NCBI GenBank assembly: GCA_030770535.1
Contig: JASVEC010000003.1
Span: 1,674,001-1,738,000, forward strand
Direction: 5' to 3'
Length of the DNA: 64,000 nt
Source of the DNA: Batkoa obscura
Lineage: Eukaryota; Entomophthoromycota; Entomophthoromycetes; Entomophthorales; Batkoaceae
The translations under genes were made by a program, and so were the position numbers. Below the pieces are notes generated by a model that did no database searches, was not told where the DNA came from, and was given only the letters and a program-made list of their open reading frames with translations. Shown here piece after piece: positions 1-10,821 of this stretch. Every line of letters starts with the position of its first letter. Positions within the stretch are counted from its first letter, which is position 1.

Positions 1-255
1 CATTGGAATTTGAGTACGATCAATAAGATTATTTTGATTGATATGAGATTGTATTAATAATTCATAAGTTGAAAAATAAATACCATAAGCTTGAAAATCC
101 CTTATCATAGTTAATATTTGACCATGGTAAATACCTTTGATTCCATAATGACGATAAATGTGTTTGATTAATTCAATTGGGGATTGATTCTTTATCCCTC
201 GGTTCATTTGTTGTTTGATTCTAATATGTTCGACTGGGCCTTTATTATATAATAG

Positions 256-288
<33 letters not shown>

Positions 289-904
289 TGATTAATTATT
301 TATTTTTTATCTTAAATCAATAAACTTACCTGCTACTATAGTATTAGCCAATCCAGATAAAGCCCCTGAAAGATACAATTCATTAATTGTAAAACCTTTT
401 CCATCTTTTTTAAAGTATCGTTTCATTCTTTCTAAACTAATAAATTGAATAGCAACGCATAAACCTACTCCTAATAAAGGAGTTAAAGTCCCCTATAAGT
501 TCATGTTAATTATAATAAAAAAGATAATATGCTTTATAAGTTACCTTATAAAAAGCCAATGCTCCCTCTTCTTGAAATATTCTAACGATACAATCTGTTA
601 CACCTTTATATGGGAGAATATTATTGGATATTGAATTGGATTGTAAACGCTAGAATCCAAGTTCCACTTAGTAGTTAAAAAGTAGATGGAAACAAAATAG
701 TAACTTACCACTTTAACAGTATCAAAGGGCTGTCAACAGATGGAAAATAAAAAGATTTAATAATTAACTAGAAAGTTCTAAGGGAACATTGGAAATTTTT
801 ACCTGTCCAGCTAAAACTTGAAAACTACCAGCTACAGTACCAGCTAAACAATCTTTCACTGAGCGACTTAATTCAAATGTGGGTTTCTTTTGTAAGGAAG
901 TCAT
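1..904 (-). CDS. Mitochondrial carrier protein, YMC1/YMC2-like (3' part beyond left edge)
   Basis: Member of the mitochondrial carrier family of the inner membrane. Exons read as complement(<1..239, 330..492, 545..649, 709..729, 803..904); all junctions are GT-AG and the frame is continuous. The first carrier signature, PFDTVKVRLQ, is assembled across three exons: exon 1 ends in GQ, exon 2 (21 bases) is PFDTVKV, exon 3 starts RLQ. The second repeat carries GPVEHIRIKQQ in exon 5. The blocks KGVTDCI, FYKGTLTPLLGVG and PVEHIRI match the yeast Ymc1/Ymc2 branch (linked to glycine/oleate metabolism) better than ornithine or carnitine carriers. The ATG at 904 starts MTSLQKKPTFELSRSVKDCLAG, with no long presequence, as is usual for the family. 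Incomplete only because the window ends. The substrate cannot be fixed from sequence. Confidence 0.88.
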
Positions 905-1656
905 TCTATTATATAAAGAAGATAATAAAATCCAAAGTAATTGATAAATAAGAAATGAATTTGAAATTTTTTTTTGAGTTTTTTATTTCATTTTAATACT
1001 TGAAATTAGCTCATTCAGCTTATTGATGAGCTCATCAAGAAAAAAAACATGGTTTCAAGTCACATAGTTTTTAAATTTAGTAAATCAACCAGTTGTTAAC
1101 TTATAAAAATTTAATGATTAAGTTCTAGTCCAAGGTAAAAAAAATTAGTTTTTGAATTTTATTATACAAAAAGCAACAAAATAACTTCAATATTATAAAT
1201 ATAAACTATTAATAACCTAGTTTTAGTTATAGAATTTATAACTATTTTAAAATTAATTATTTTAATTAAATAAGTATAATGAATAGAAGTAATAAATTAA
1301 AAATTAATTTTAAAAATGAAGAATTTGTTGAATTTTAAGCTGTATTGAATTTTTTTAAATTATTAATTGAAATCTAATTTTTTTCGTTCAAATTAGAAAT
1401 AGATTATTTTTTGCGTTATTCTTTTTTGTTTAAATTTGAATATATTTTTGATTCAAATTGTTGATGAATTTTAAAATCCTATTTTTTTAAATTGGATTCA
1501 TTAAAAACTTTAAATAGCTTAAATTTTAAGTTTTTAAATTTATAAGCTTTTAATATATAGCTAATTAAGTTTATAAGCTTTTAATATATAATTAACTAAA
1601 TTTTAAAAGCTTAATTGTCTTATTTTTTTTTAAATAATTAATTTTTTTAACTATAT

Positions 1657-1752
1657 AGAGATGTATTTTTTTGCTTAAGAATTTTACTACCAATTTTTCC
1701 GCTCAAACAACGTTTAAAAAATGGAAAAAGTGATGAAGCCAAAAAAACACTC
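1657..1752 (+). mobile_element. MITE copy 1 (GGGGATGT family)
   Basis: Terminal inverted repeats AGAGATGT.../...ACACTC and the family core (TTTCCGCTCAAAC...) are present. Flanks are ATAT at 1653-1656 and 1753-1756. The plus orientation used for this family means the strand reading TTTAAGAATTTTACTAA near its left end. Confidence 0.85.
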
Positions 1753-1760
1753 ATATGCTA

Positions 1761-1947
1761 AAATTTAGAAACGAATCTGATAGAACAGCTTGCAGTTAGA
1801 TGTTTTCATTCTTTTTAATTTGTAGCTAAGTTATTTCAATATGAAATTAAGTTATTCTAAAGCTATAGTTCTTAAATTCATGCTAAAAAAATTAACTACA
1901 ATTAAAAACAATGGAAACATCTAACTGCAAAGCATTCTTCTAAATTT
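1761..1947. repeat. Imperfect inverted repeat, 187 bp, possibly a second MITE type
   Basis: The outer arms AAATTTAGAA (1761) and its complement TTCTAAATTT (ending 1947) enclose longer matching arms: TTGCAGTTAGATGTTT at 1790 and AAACATCTAACTGCAA ending at 1930, continuing inward. The two arms pair over roughly 50 bases each with a few mismatches. No coding capacity. It could be an old hairpin-type MITE lying 8 bases from the MITE at 1657-1752. No second copy was seen in the window. Confidence 0.5.
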
Positions 1948-3205
1948 AAAATTGTCTTATCAGGTACAAATATAGAAATAATGGGTCAACTTAACTAGTA
2001 TTTACATCTAATTGAGAATTTAACCAGTTTATATTTATTAACAAAACAACATCATTCAATGGATCACATAACATGTATTAGTAATACGGATCTAAACAGT
2101 AAAAGGATGAAAAACTGGCAGTAAATCATAAAGGATCATTAATATTAAGTGTAATAAGGGAAAATGAATTGAATTCATTTAATGAGTTTTTGAGCTTGCA
2201 GGAAAGTTTAAAGTAATGATAAATTTGACCGAAATACTAATGCCATTTTAGACAATAAACCTAACACTTTGGTTAAAATTGCCGCTGGTTTGGAATTTAT
2301 AACATGATCAAAAATGTTGTTCCTTATATCAATATTATTATTTATATGTGCTAAATCTAGTTAAAATAGATAAATAAATAAAAATAAATGGGTCGATTCT
2401 AAAAGCTATTATTAACTTCCATTGTATGTATAATGAGTTTAACCGGTAGGGTTCAAGATTGGTATTCAAATTAAAAAAATTGAAATTTGTAGTTGGTTTT
2501 TATAGCTACTGTAACTCTACTGTGACCTAATTTGCACCACTTTTTAGAGCCAGTTATTTGTTTGTTTGGTCTTTGAAGCCTAATCTTTAGATTTTAGCCT
2601 GATTTTAGTAAAACGCTACTTTTAAATTAACAGTTAATTGGGTCGCAATAGAATTACAGCAGCTGTAAATCGAATAAATTAGAGTTGCTAAAAAATTACC
2701 TTTTTTGGATTCAGTACGAATCATGTTATTCTAATAAGAATGAATATTTTTTCATAGTGTAATTATAGTTTGATAAATGGTTTGCCAATAGTTGTTATAA
2801 TGTTACATACAACGTTTAGGTGTAATTAAATTGTAATTAGGTTTTTTGGTGTGAATGATACTTAAAGTCTGTAAATATCGTTTTAAATCGGAAATTGAAT
2901 ATCTAAGACTCTATCTTTATTTTGAATGATTTGGTATGTGTCTACCCCTATCTTGAATTCATATGAAAAGTATAAAGATTGAGCAACTTTATAAAAGTTG
3001 ATATTGTATTTTTAGATAAAATATAAGAATAATACCATATAAAGTAAATTCAAAACAATGTTTACCCATGGAAAAGAACAAATTCTAAAGATTTTAGAAT
3101 AATCAAAATTAAACTTTTTATCTATTTAAATAAAAATTTAAAAGCAACTAATATAAAATCGAAAAGTATAAATTAAACGATAAAGAAAATTAGCACCTTT
3201 AAATA

Positions 3206-4888
3206 ATGAATACTTTTCAACTAATATTATACTGTTATTTGATCAACTTAATCTCAAGTTATAGAATATTAATCCATTGTGATGCTGCTACACGATCCCA
3301 TATCAAAGGAGTATTAGAAATAAGTGAACATTTAAGTACATTAGGCCATGAGATTGTATATGCTAGTCAAAAGGCCAATATGAAGTTTAGTAAAGGGTAC
3401 AATGTAACGCAGATTGGATTAGAAGGAGATATCAAATTTTTTACAGATGTAAGCTTAATGAAAAACTTTGGCAATGAATTAAATACCAAGAAAATCCATC
3501 AACACTTTTTATCCCAAGTGCCAACAATTATGTCGAGGTTTCATCAGATAAACTATGAACAGTTATTTCAATTAAGTACTGAAGCTAACTTTGATTTATT
3601 TATTTGTGATTTTATGGCCACTGCATGTCAAGATGTAGCTAAGGCAAAAGGAATACCATTAGTTGTAGGTTTTCAGACAATAGATTTTATACCTGAATTA
3701 ATGGAGGGATACAAAACTACTACCGATGGCTATGGCCCATTGACAATAGAAAATTCAAGCTTTTTTGAAAGATACCAATATAAATTTATCAACCCAGTAA
3801 AAGGTATACCTATATTTTTAAAAATAACCCAAGAGTTAAGTAAAAGCCGTAAGAAATACAATATAAAAAGTAGTGCTGTATTTGGTGATTTAGAATATGG
3901 TTTAGGTATCGCTAACACATTTTTTGGTTTTGAAATACCTTCAAAATTACCTTCCAATTTGCATCTTATTGGTCCTTTGTCGAAAGTACCTAAAGATACA
4001 TTTATAAATGATAACGATGACTCTGGTATTTCTGAACTATTAGATAACCATGATAAGATATTATACGTTGCCTTTGGCTCATATGCCGAATTAGATGCAA
4101 AAACGGTGTATAAATTAATATATTCAATATTATATTCCATTGAAACTAAAGTAGTTGATGGGGTGGTATGGGGATTAGGTAGAACAGAATTTAAGGGATT
4201 ACCCGAAGAAATTAAAGTCGGTAATACAATCTATAATAGAGAAAAGCTATCAAATAACGAATATTTTAATATCAGATTATTAAAATGGGCCCCTCAATAC
4301 TCGATTTTAAATCATAAAAATACAAGGTTATTTATATCTCATGGTGGCTTGGAGTCCATCACTGAAGCTACTATGACAGCAACTCCTATTTTATGTGTAC
4401 CTATTTTAGGTGATCAACCAAGGAATAGTAAAAAAATTGAAGAAATGGGGATCGGTGCTCATGTGGATTCAGATAATATTCAAAGTGAAATGGTCATTAA
4501 TAAAATTAAGCTTATCCTTGAAGATAAAGATAAAAAGTATGAATTAAATAGTAAAAAATATCAATTAATTACTAGAGATTCTGAAAAAAGGATCAAATAT
4601 GCTGCAAGCATTGTTGTTAATCATATTGAACTTGCTAAGCTGTGTAGACCCTTTAGTCCATTCGATGCAAGTAAAGATACTATTCCTTGTGAGTTGAGCC
4701 ATCTTATACATCCTGCTATGAAGTTGAATCCTTTTATAAAATATAATTTGGATATCTACCTAGTTAATATTCTAATAGTAGGGTTTATACTATTTTTTAT
4801 GGTTAAAATTGGTTACTTTATTGTAGCTAAGTTAATATCCACTATTCGATCAAAAGCTCGTTATATTGATAATAAGAAAATGAAATAA
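3206..4888 (+). CDS. UDP-glycosyltransferase (GT1 family), membrane-anchored
   Basis: A single 560-residue exon. It transfers a sugar from a UDP-sugar to a small lipophilic acceptor or sterol (family knowledge); the acceptor cannot be told here. The C-terminal donor-binding domain shows the GT1 signature around residues 370-415: APQYSILNHKNTRLFISHGG, then SITEAT, then P..GDQP. The N-terminus (MNTFQLILYCYLINLISS) looks like a signal peptide, and a hydrophobic segment near residues 518-542 followed by a basic tail looks like an ER anchor. The layout resembles animal-type UGTs: lumenal enzyme, one C-terminal TM, short cytosolic tail. The RILIHCDAATRSHIKG motif after the signal fits the acceptor domain start. 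The length is normal for a UGT, with no sign of breakage. Confidence 0.9.
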   Translation: MNTFQLILYCYLINLISSYRILIHCDAATRSHIKGVLEISEHLSTLGHEIVYASQKANMKFSKGYNVTQIGLEGDIKFFTDVSLMKNFGNELNTKKIHQHFLSQVPTIMSRFHQINYEQLFQLSTEANFDLFICDFMATACQDVAKAKGIPLVVGFQTIDFIPELMEGYKTTTDGYGPLTIENSSFFERYQYKFINPVKGIPIFLKITQELSKSRKKYNIKSSAVFGDLEYGLGIANTFFGFEIPSKLPSNLHLIGPLSKVPKDTFINDNDDSGISELLDNHDKILYVAFGSYAELDAKTVYKLIYSILYSIETKVVDGVVWGLGRTEFKGLPEEIKVGNTIYNREKLSNNEYFNIRLLKWAPQYSILNHKNTRLFISHGGLESITEATMTATPILCVPILGDQPRNSKKIEEMGIGAHVDSDNIQSEMVINKIKLILEDKDKKYELNSKKYQLITRDSEKRIKYAASIVVNHIELAKLCRPFSPFDASKDTIPCELSHLIHPAMKLNPFIKYNLDIYLVNILIVGFILFFMVKIGYFIVAKLISTIRSKARYIDNKKMK

Positions 4889-5465
4889 AGTATCGATTTT
4901 TTAATGCTTTAACATCTTTTTCTATACCATTTACTTTAACATAGTTTTACTATTTGACAAAGTATCTAAAGTTAAATTTTAAAAAATTTACTATTATGCC
5001 CAAAACCTAGGACGAAGTATGATTCAATCTTGATGAGTCAATATTAACTAATGTTTTCTAGGACCATTAGTTTAAATTTCAATAAGATTATAATATAGCA
5101 TTTTACCATTTTCTACAAGCTTTATGACAGTAAACTTTTAGTTTTTGGCTTAAAGGCAGTAGAAGTATAAGTACTTTGAACTTTAAACTTTTGGGTTTAA
5201 CTATTGATATTACTAACTAATAGCTCAGCTTATGATTATACAAATAAAATAAAATACGAATATGTATGATTTAATTTTATTTATTTTCAAGTTAAATACA
5301 AAACAGAAATGATCACAATTTCAACTTGAAAGCGTGACTCTTTAAGTAAGGGGCGAGTATGTTTTCAAAAACGAATAGAGGCTTTCGAAAAACCCTTATT
5401 CTATGGAGATTTTTAACCCTTTCCCAAAAACTAACAAGTATAAATAAAGCTACTTTAACAAAAAA
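4889..5465. other. Intergenic, no gene seen
   Basis: A 577-base AT-rich spacer. Nothing recognised except a TATA-like box near the P450 start. Confidence 0.6.
5439..5446 (+). promoter_or_regulatory. Candidate TATA box of the P450 gene
   Basis: TATAAATA, 19 bases before the ATG at 5466. Position and sequence only; AT-rich background makes chance matches common. Confidence 0.3.
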
Positions 5466-7412
5466 ATGAATAAAAAAAATAAAAAAATGACTACATTTAC
5501 GTTAGCGTTGAGTTATATTATAACCACCTCATTAGCTTATTGGGCTTATAATATAATATATAATATATATTTTAATCCATTAAAAAAAGTTCCAGGCCCA
5601 TTAATAAACATGATTTTCCCAATGACTAACTTTATTTATATGTTCGCTGGTACGAATCATTTACATTCAGCAAGATTGCACCAAAAATATGGGAACGTTG
5701 TTCGAATAAGTAATTGTATTACTTTACTAATAACTTGAAGTAAGAAATTTTATTAGGTTGGGATGTTATATCAATCGCATCGGAGGAAGCAGTAAAAGAA
5801 GTATACTCAACTTATTCTTTTGAAAAAGAATCTTTTTATAATGGCTTTCAAATTACAGGCGAGACATTATTTAGCACAAGGTAAATAGAGCTATCATCAG
5901 GTTATTAACTACTAGACTAAAGTTATATAGAAATAGCAAATTTCATCGTGAAAGAGTAATTACTTTTATATGAATACCGATTAATTATTAAAAACAAATC
6001 AGAAAAAGATCCTTGCATCAAGTTTTTCAGATAAATCAATATTAGAAGTAGAGTATTTAGTAAAAGAAAATGTCAACAATTTAGTTACAAAGGTTGGAGA
6101 GATGAGTTCAAATGACAAAGATTTTGATTTAGGCCTTTATTTTCATTGTTTTTCATTTGTAATATTATCACCGTCCATAGAGCTTATGTTATTAACATCT
6201 TTAATAGGATGTTATCGGTAATTTGGCGTTTGGCAAATCCCTTGATACATTAAAAAATGGCCATCATCCCGTCATTGATTGGATTAAGAACTATTTCATT
6301 ATATCTCTTGTGGTAATATTAAGCAATAGTAGCAGTAAAAAACAATAACAATATTAAATACTATCTTAAGGTTGCATTATTTCCGTTTTTAAGATATTAT
6401 AAATTTAATAGTATAACTCAGCTTTACAAAGTAGTTATTTTCATTAAATAAGGATGCTGTTAACAATATTTTGTTAGTTCTCATATGAAGCCGTTGAGAG
6501 TGGAAAAATAAATTCCAATAGGGCTACCATTTTGAACACATTACTCAATGCGTCCGACCCAGATACAGGAAAGAAACTTAGTGAAAAAGAGATAGTAGAA
6601 GAGTCAATCTTACAATTGTAAGAATGATAATTACACATTATGACTTTATTAACAAAATTAAATAGAGTTGCAGGGATCGATACAACATCTAATTCGTTAA
6701 CTTGGTACTATTTATAAACTTAAACTATATATTAATATTGAATTGTTTGCCAGGGTTTTTTATCTTTTAGCAAAACATCCACAGATTTATACGAAGTTAA
6801 AAGATGAATTAAAAGAACAATTTTCGGATTTGAATCAAATTAATTATATTAAATGCAAAGATGAATGTGATTATCTACGCGCTGTAATCTATGAGAGCAT
6901 GAGAATGTTCCCTGTTGTACCTGGCGGCTTGCCTCGAGTTTTTCCAAAAGGTGGTAAAGTGATTGAAGGCTATTTTATCCCCGAAAAAGTATTTTTCTAA
7001 AATCTTATTTAAATAACAATTGACGTCATTTTAATATAGACCATTGCTATAATTGACATAAATTATCTTCAAAATAATCCAAATTATTGGGAAGAACCAG
7101 ATGTATTTAAACCAGAACGATGGATTGATCAAAATGGCAAATTTCAAAGTCATAAAAACTTTATGCCCTTTTTAATTGGCCCAAGAGCATGTTTAGGTAG
7201 AAGGTGATATTTTATCCTGTTTTCATTGCATAATCTTAACACTAATAAATAATATTTATAGTTTAGCATGGATGGAACTTTATTTAGCTACTGCGTCATT
7301 AGCTTATAGTTTTAATTTTAAGTTAAAAGATAATAAAGAATTGGAATCCAAAATATATATGGTCAATACACCAGAGAGAGCAATAGATATCTATGCTTTT
7401 AAAAATGAATGA
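5466..7412 (+). CDS. Cytochrome P450 monooxygenase
   Basis: Heme-thiolate monooxygenase, probably ER-bound through an N-terminal TM (about residues 10-32). Exons read as join(5466..5709, 5757..5880, 5931..5955, 6003..6158, 6208..6312, 6371..6430, 6478..6617, 6666..6704, 6754..6988, 7040..7203, 7262..7412), giving about 480 residues, normal for a P450. Frame is open throughout. Signatures in order: proline-rich hinge PLKKVPGP, I-helix AGIDTTS (split by an intron), K-helix ESMR (ExxR), PERW motif, and heme loop FLIGPRACLGRS with the cysteine ligand. Exon 3 is only 25 bases and exon 8 only 39. Substrate unknown; neighbouring genes do not form an obvious cluster. Fragmented single-frame ORFs here might suggest a pseudogene, but the spliced model is intact. 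Confidence 0.85.
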
Positions 7413-7914
7413 ATAAAATTACACTGATAAATTATATATTTGAGTTATATTACAAAGTTTTTTAAAATAATATTTTGTTTATTTGAATTTTATAGTCAAA
7501 CTATAAAATAGAGGAAAAGCAAGATGATAATAATGTAATTAAAGTAAGTATAAGGATATTTTTTTAAATTTTTAATTATCAATATAATAATCTTCTACTT
7601 TTTTGATTATACAGTTATAAAATATTCAATATTCAATTAAGAGCGTCTTAATTACATTGTAACTAATATATTGATACATTTATTCTCTAGATTTGCATAA
7701 GTATTAATTTATTTTTAAATTAAGACTATATCATTAAATACATTTAATATTTCTAATCAAATAAATAAATATCTATTAAACTCTTATCACTGATATAAAA
7801 ATGATGTCAGTCTTTAGTTAAAATAACAAGATTAAATAAAAGCTCATTAAACAATTTAATATAGCGGTAAATAATAAACTATGAAAATTTAAATGAAATT
7901 ATAAAGCATCATAT

Positions 7915-8013
7915 GAGGATGTATTTTTTTGTTCAAGAATTTTACTAACAATCTTTCCGCTCAAACAACGCTTAAAAAATGGAAAAAGTGATGAAACCAA
8001 AAAAAACATCCCC
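7915..8013 (+). mobile_element. MITE copy 2
   Basis: Ends GAGGATGT / ACATCCC, with full family interior. Flanked by ATAT at 7911-7914 and 8014-8017. Confidence 0.9.
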
Positions 8014-8205
8014 ATATTATGTAATTGTAATATGCCTTTATATTATTTATGATACAAACTTTATTCTGATTTAAATCTTCTTTAAATTTTTATTTCTCCT
8101 TTTTTAATACCTGCCAAAAATTAAAATTTAATTATTATATCATACCTTGATTTCTTTTTCATAGTGGTGTATTTTTAATGTTGTACTTAAAGTTTAAAAA
8201 GATAC

Positions 8206-8301
8206 AGGGATATATTTTTTTGTTTAAGAAATTTATTAACACGTTTTCCACTCAATAGCGCTTAAAAAATGGAAAAAGTAATGAAACCAAAAAACATACT
8301 C
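8206..8301 (+). mobile_element. MITE copy 3
   Basis: Ends AGGGATAT / ACATACTC. Flanked by ATAC at 8202-8205 and 8302-8305, a non-ATAT duplication that shows the flank is target DNA rather than part of the element. Confidence 0.85.
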
Positions 8302-8603
8302 ATACATTAATAATGGATTGGTATGCGTAGTTTTATGATATGATTATGCCAATAGTTAAAGCCACCACGTATCACTCCCATGAGCCACAACCGCGTATTA
8401 GTTAACATTAGATTTTTCTATAATTAAAAAAAAACTTGTCATTTATAGTATTATGAGAAAATAGCAAAATGTAATATTAAAAATGTGTTTTTTTATTAAT
8501 TCAAAAAAACTTTTAAATCATTAAATGGAATAGCTACATCTTGTATATTTTCATTGCTCAGAAAGAGCTTAAATATAGTCAAGTTTAGTAAAGGTTAGTT
8601 AAT

Positions 8604-10821
8604 TTAAGAAAGGTTATTGTTGACGAATTCATCTTGATTCACTCCTTTTTCCAAAGAATCTTCGCCTTCTTTTTTACCTGGATAAGGGACCGAACTAGCG
8701 GATCCAGTTCCATAGTCACTAGTAGGTGCTCTTTTGAATAACTTCCAGCACACAAATTCCCAACGAGATAAGCAAGTAGATTCAGTGGGTACTCCTAATA
8801 TAAATAATATAACCACTAAAGCACCAATACAAATTAAAAGTCCAGCCCAATCTGGGTATGCACCAAAGCCTACAGGTAAATAGCCCAAAAATAAACTGAC
8901 AATGAGTGCTACAGCAGCGTAAGGAAGTTGAGAGTTAACATGAGATCTTACTGGGATTTTAACTGTGGTACAGGTAAGAATGGTAGTAGCAGCAATTGGG
9001 GAGCAAAGATCACCAAAGACACCACCAGAAAGTACAGCAGATACAGTATAAATCATTAAATTTTCATCAGTAGAAGCAGCATGGGCTAATGGCATAGCTA
9101 AAGGAAGCATAATGGTCATAGTACCCCATGAAGTACCAGTGGTAAAGGACATGAGTGCAGATAATATACAGCATAAAAATGGGATTAAACCTGGATTGAT
9201 AGATCCAGACAAAGCGGATACGATAAAGGTTGGTACACCCATATCTTCAAAACAGGAACCTACACCCCAAGCAAATACCAAAATTAACATAGTTTCTACC
9301 ATATCTTTTACACCATACATTACAGTTGCTATTCCTAATTGAAAGCTCATGATATTTTGGATTCTATATATGATTAAGCACTCAATTACAGTAAAGAAGG
9401 ATGCATAAAGTAAAGCACCGTAAGAATCACCAGCACCTGCAATAGAAGCAGAATCAAATGTAACTCCTTCTGCACCTTGATCAACTTTGTCCATTAAGTT
9501 ATAGTAACCAGTTATCATAATACCAGCAATGGTTAAAACGACAACAGTTAAGATTGGAAGAACAGAGTTAATTAGTCTCTTTGGTGCATTCTTTGGTGGA
9601 AGTAAAGGATCATCAACAACTTCATCAATAACCAAAGAATCAGATTCTACAACTACTTTGTTGAAGTAGGCTCTGCGTTCAGCATCTAACATGATACCAA
9701 AATCTCTACGTAAAATCATACAAAGAGCACAAAAGACAATAGCAAGGATTGGGAAGAAACGGGATGGGATAGTACTTAAGAAGAAAAGGAAAGGTTCTTT
9801 ATCAATCTTTAAAACTTGAAATTGGGTTGCAATTAAACCTAAAGTGAAACCAATCCAAGATGAAATGGGAGATAATGAAGTGAGTGGAGCAGAAGTAACG
9901 TGGACAATAAAGGCTAATTTTTCGTGACTTAAATAGAGGCGATCAGTAACTACAGTCATATTAGCACCAACTACCATACAACTTGTTAAATCATCAATGA
10001 AAATGATAATACCAATAATAAATGCTGCCCATTGACCTCTCCATCTAGTAGTAGCAAAGCTAGTAACTGAGCTAGCTAAAGCTTCAGCACCCCCAGACTT
10101 TTGAATCAATGCTACAGCTGAGGACAAATAAAAAGTAAACATAATGACTTTAGCATGATCTGAATTTGCTAAAGCATTGATAGTATAGTAATCAAAAGTT
10201 CTTAAGAATCCCACTAATGGATTGAAACCATTGATGAATGTGGCTGAGGCAAAGATACCTAAAAGAAGAGCGATGGTAGCTTGAGAAGAAAATAAAGCAA
10301 CACTCAACATCACTATGATTGGTAACAAAGTGACCCATCCAGGCATACTGTGGGTATAACCATGATATTCAGCAAAGTTAACATTATTTTTGGATAATAC
10401 TACCCAAACCTTTTGGTACACTTTACTTTCAAGTCCTAAATCATCGATTGTATATGTGTTGAGATATTCTCCCTGACTAATACTGGCTTTGACTGGAAGG
10501 GCTTTCTTTTCATCGGCAACTAAAGTGCCTATTGCTATAGTCTTAGCCGAGTCGAGTTCGGAACCTTCTAAAATTTTATAATCGAAACTAGAGTATCCGT
10601 TTGCTATAAATTAAGAAGTTAGTAAACAAGAAGGTTGAGTAATAAAAATGCATACCATTTTTATTACTTAAAGTCAGTTGAATACTGAATTTAAAGTTAT
10701 ACATAACAACTTTCGGTATGGTTACATCAAGTAAAGTAGGCGGTATTGTGGCCTCTGTTTTGGTGTTTTGAGATAAGGTTACAAAGCACCAGGATAGCCA
10801 TAGTAGTGTTAGAAATTTCAT
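8604..10821 (-). CDS. NhaC-family Na+/H+ antiporter with signal peptide and N-terminal extension
   Basis: Two exons, complement(8604..10603, 10656..10821), about 721 residues. The membrane part (from about residue 125) matches the bacterial-type NhaC antiporter fold: many TM helices, with FIIGIIIFIDDLTSCMVVGA and SFTTGTSWGTMTIMLPLA as the two conserved ion-path segments. The true start is the ATG at 10821, giving a cleavable-looking signal MKFLTLLWLSWCFVTLSQ; the second exon alone would lack it. Between signal and first TM lies a ~100-residue, probably extracytoplasmic, beta-rich extension (TIPPTLLDVTIPKVVMYNF...). A hydrophilic cytosolic tail follows the last helix. It probably exchanges Na+ or a small metabolite for protons at an endomembrane or the plasma membrane; substrate is inferred from family only. 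NhaC-like genes also occur in other eukaryotic microbes. Confidence 0.85.

Larger units (their letters stand above)
905..3205. other. Intergenic, no gene seen
   Basis: AT-rich spacer between divergent genes. It holds one MITE copy (1657-1752) and an imperfect inverted repeat (1761-1947). No coding pattern or RNA gene was recognised. A TATAAATT at 3167-3174 lies 32 bases before the glycosyltransferase ATG and may be its core promoter. Confidence 0.6.
7413..8603. other. Intergenic between convergent genes
   Basis: Spacer between the 3' ends of the P450 and the antiporter. Two MITE copies lie here (7915-8013, 8206-8301). Nothing else recognised. Confidence 0.6.
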
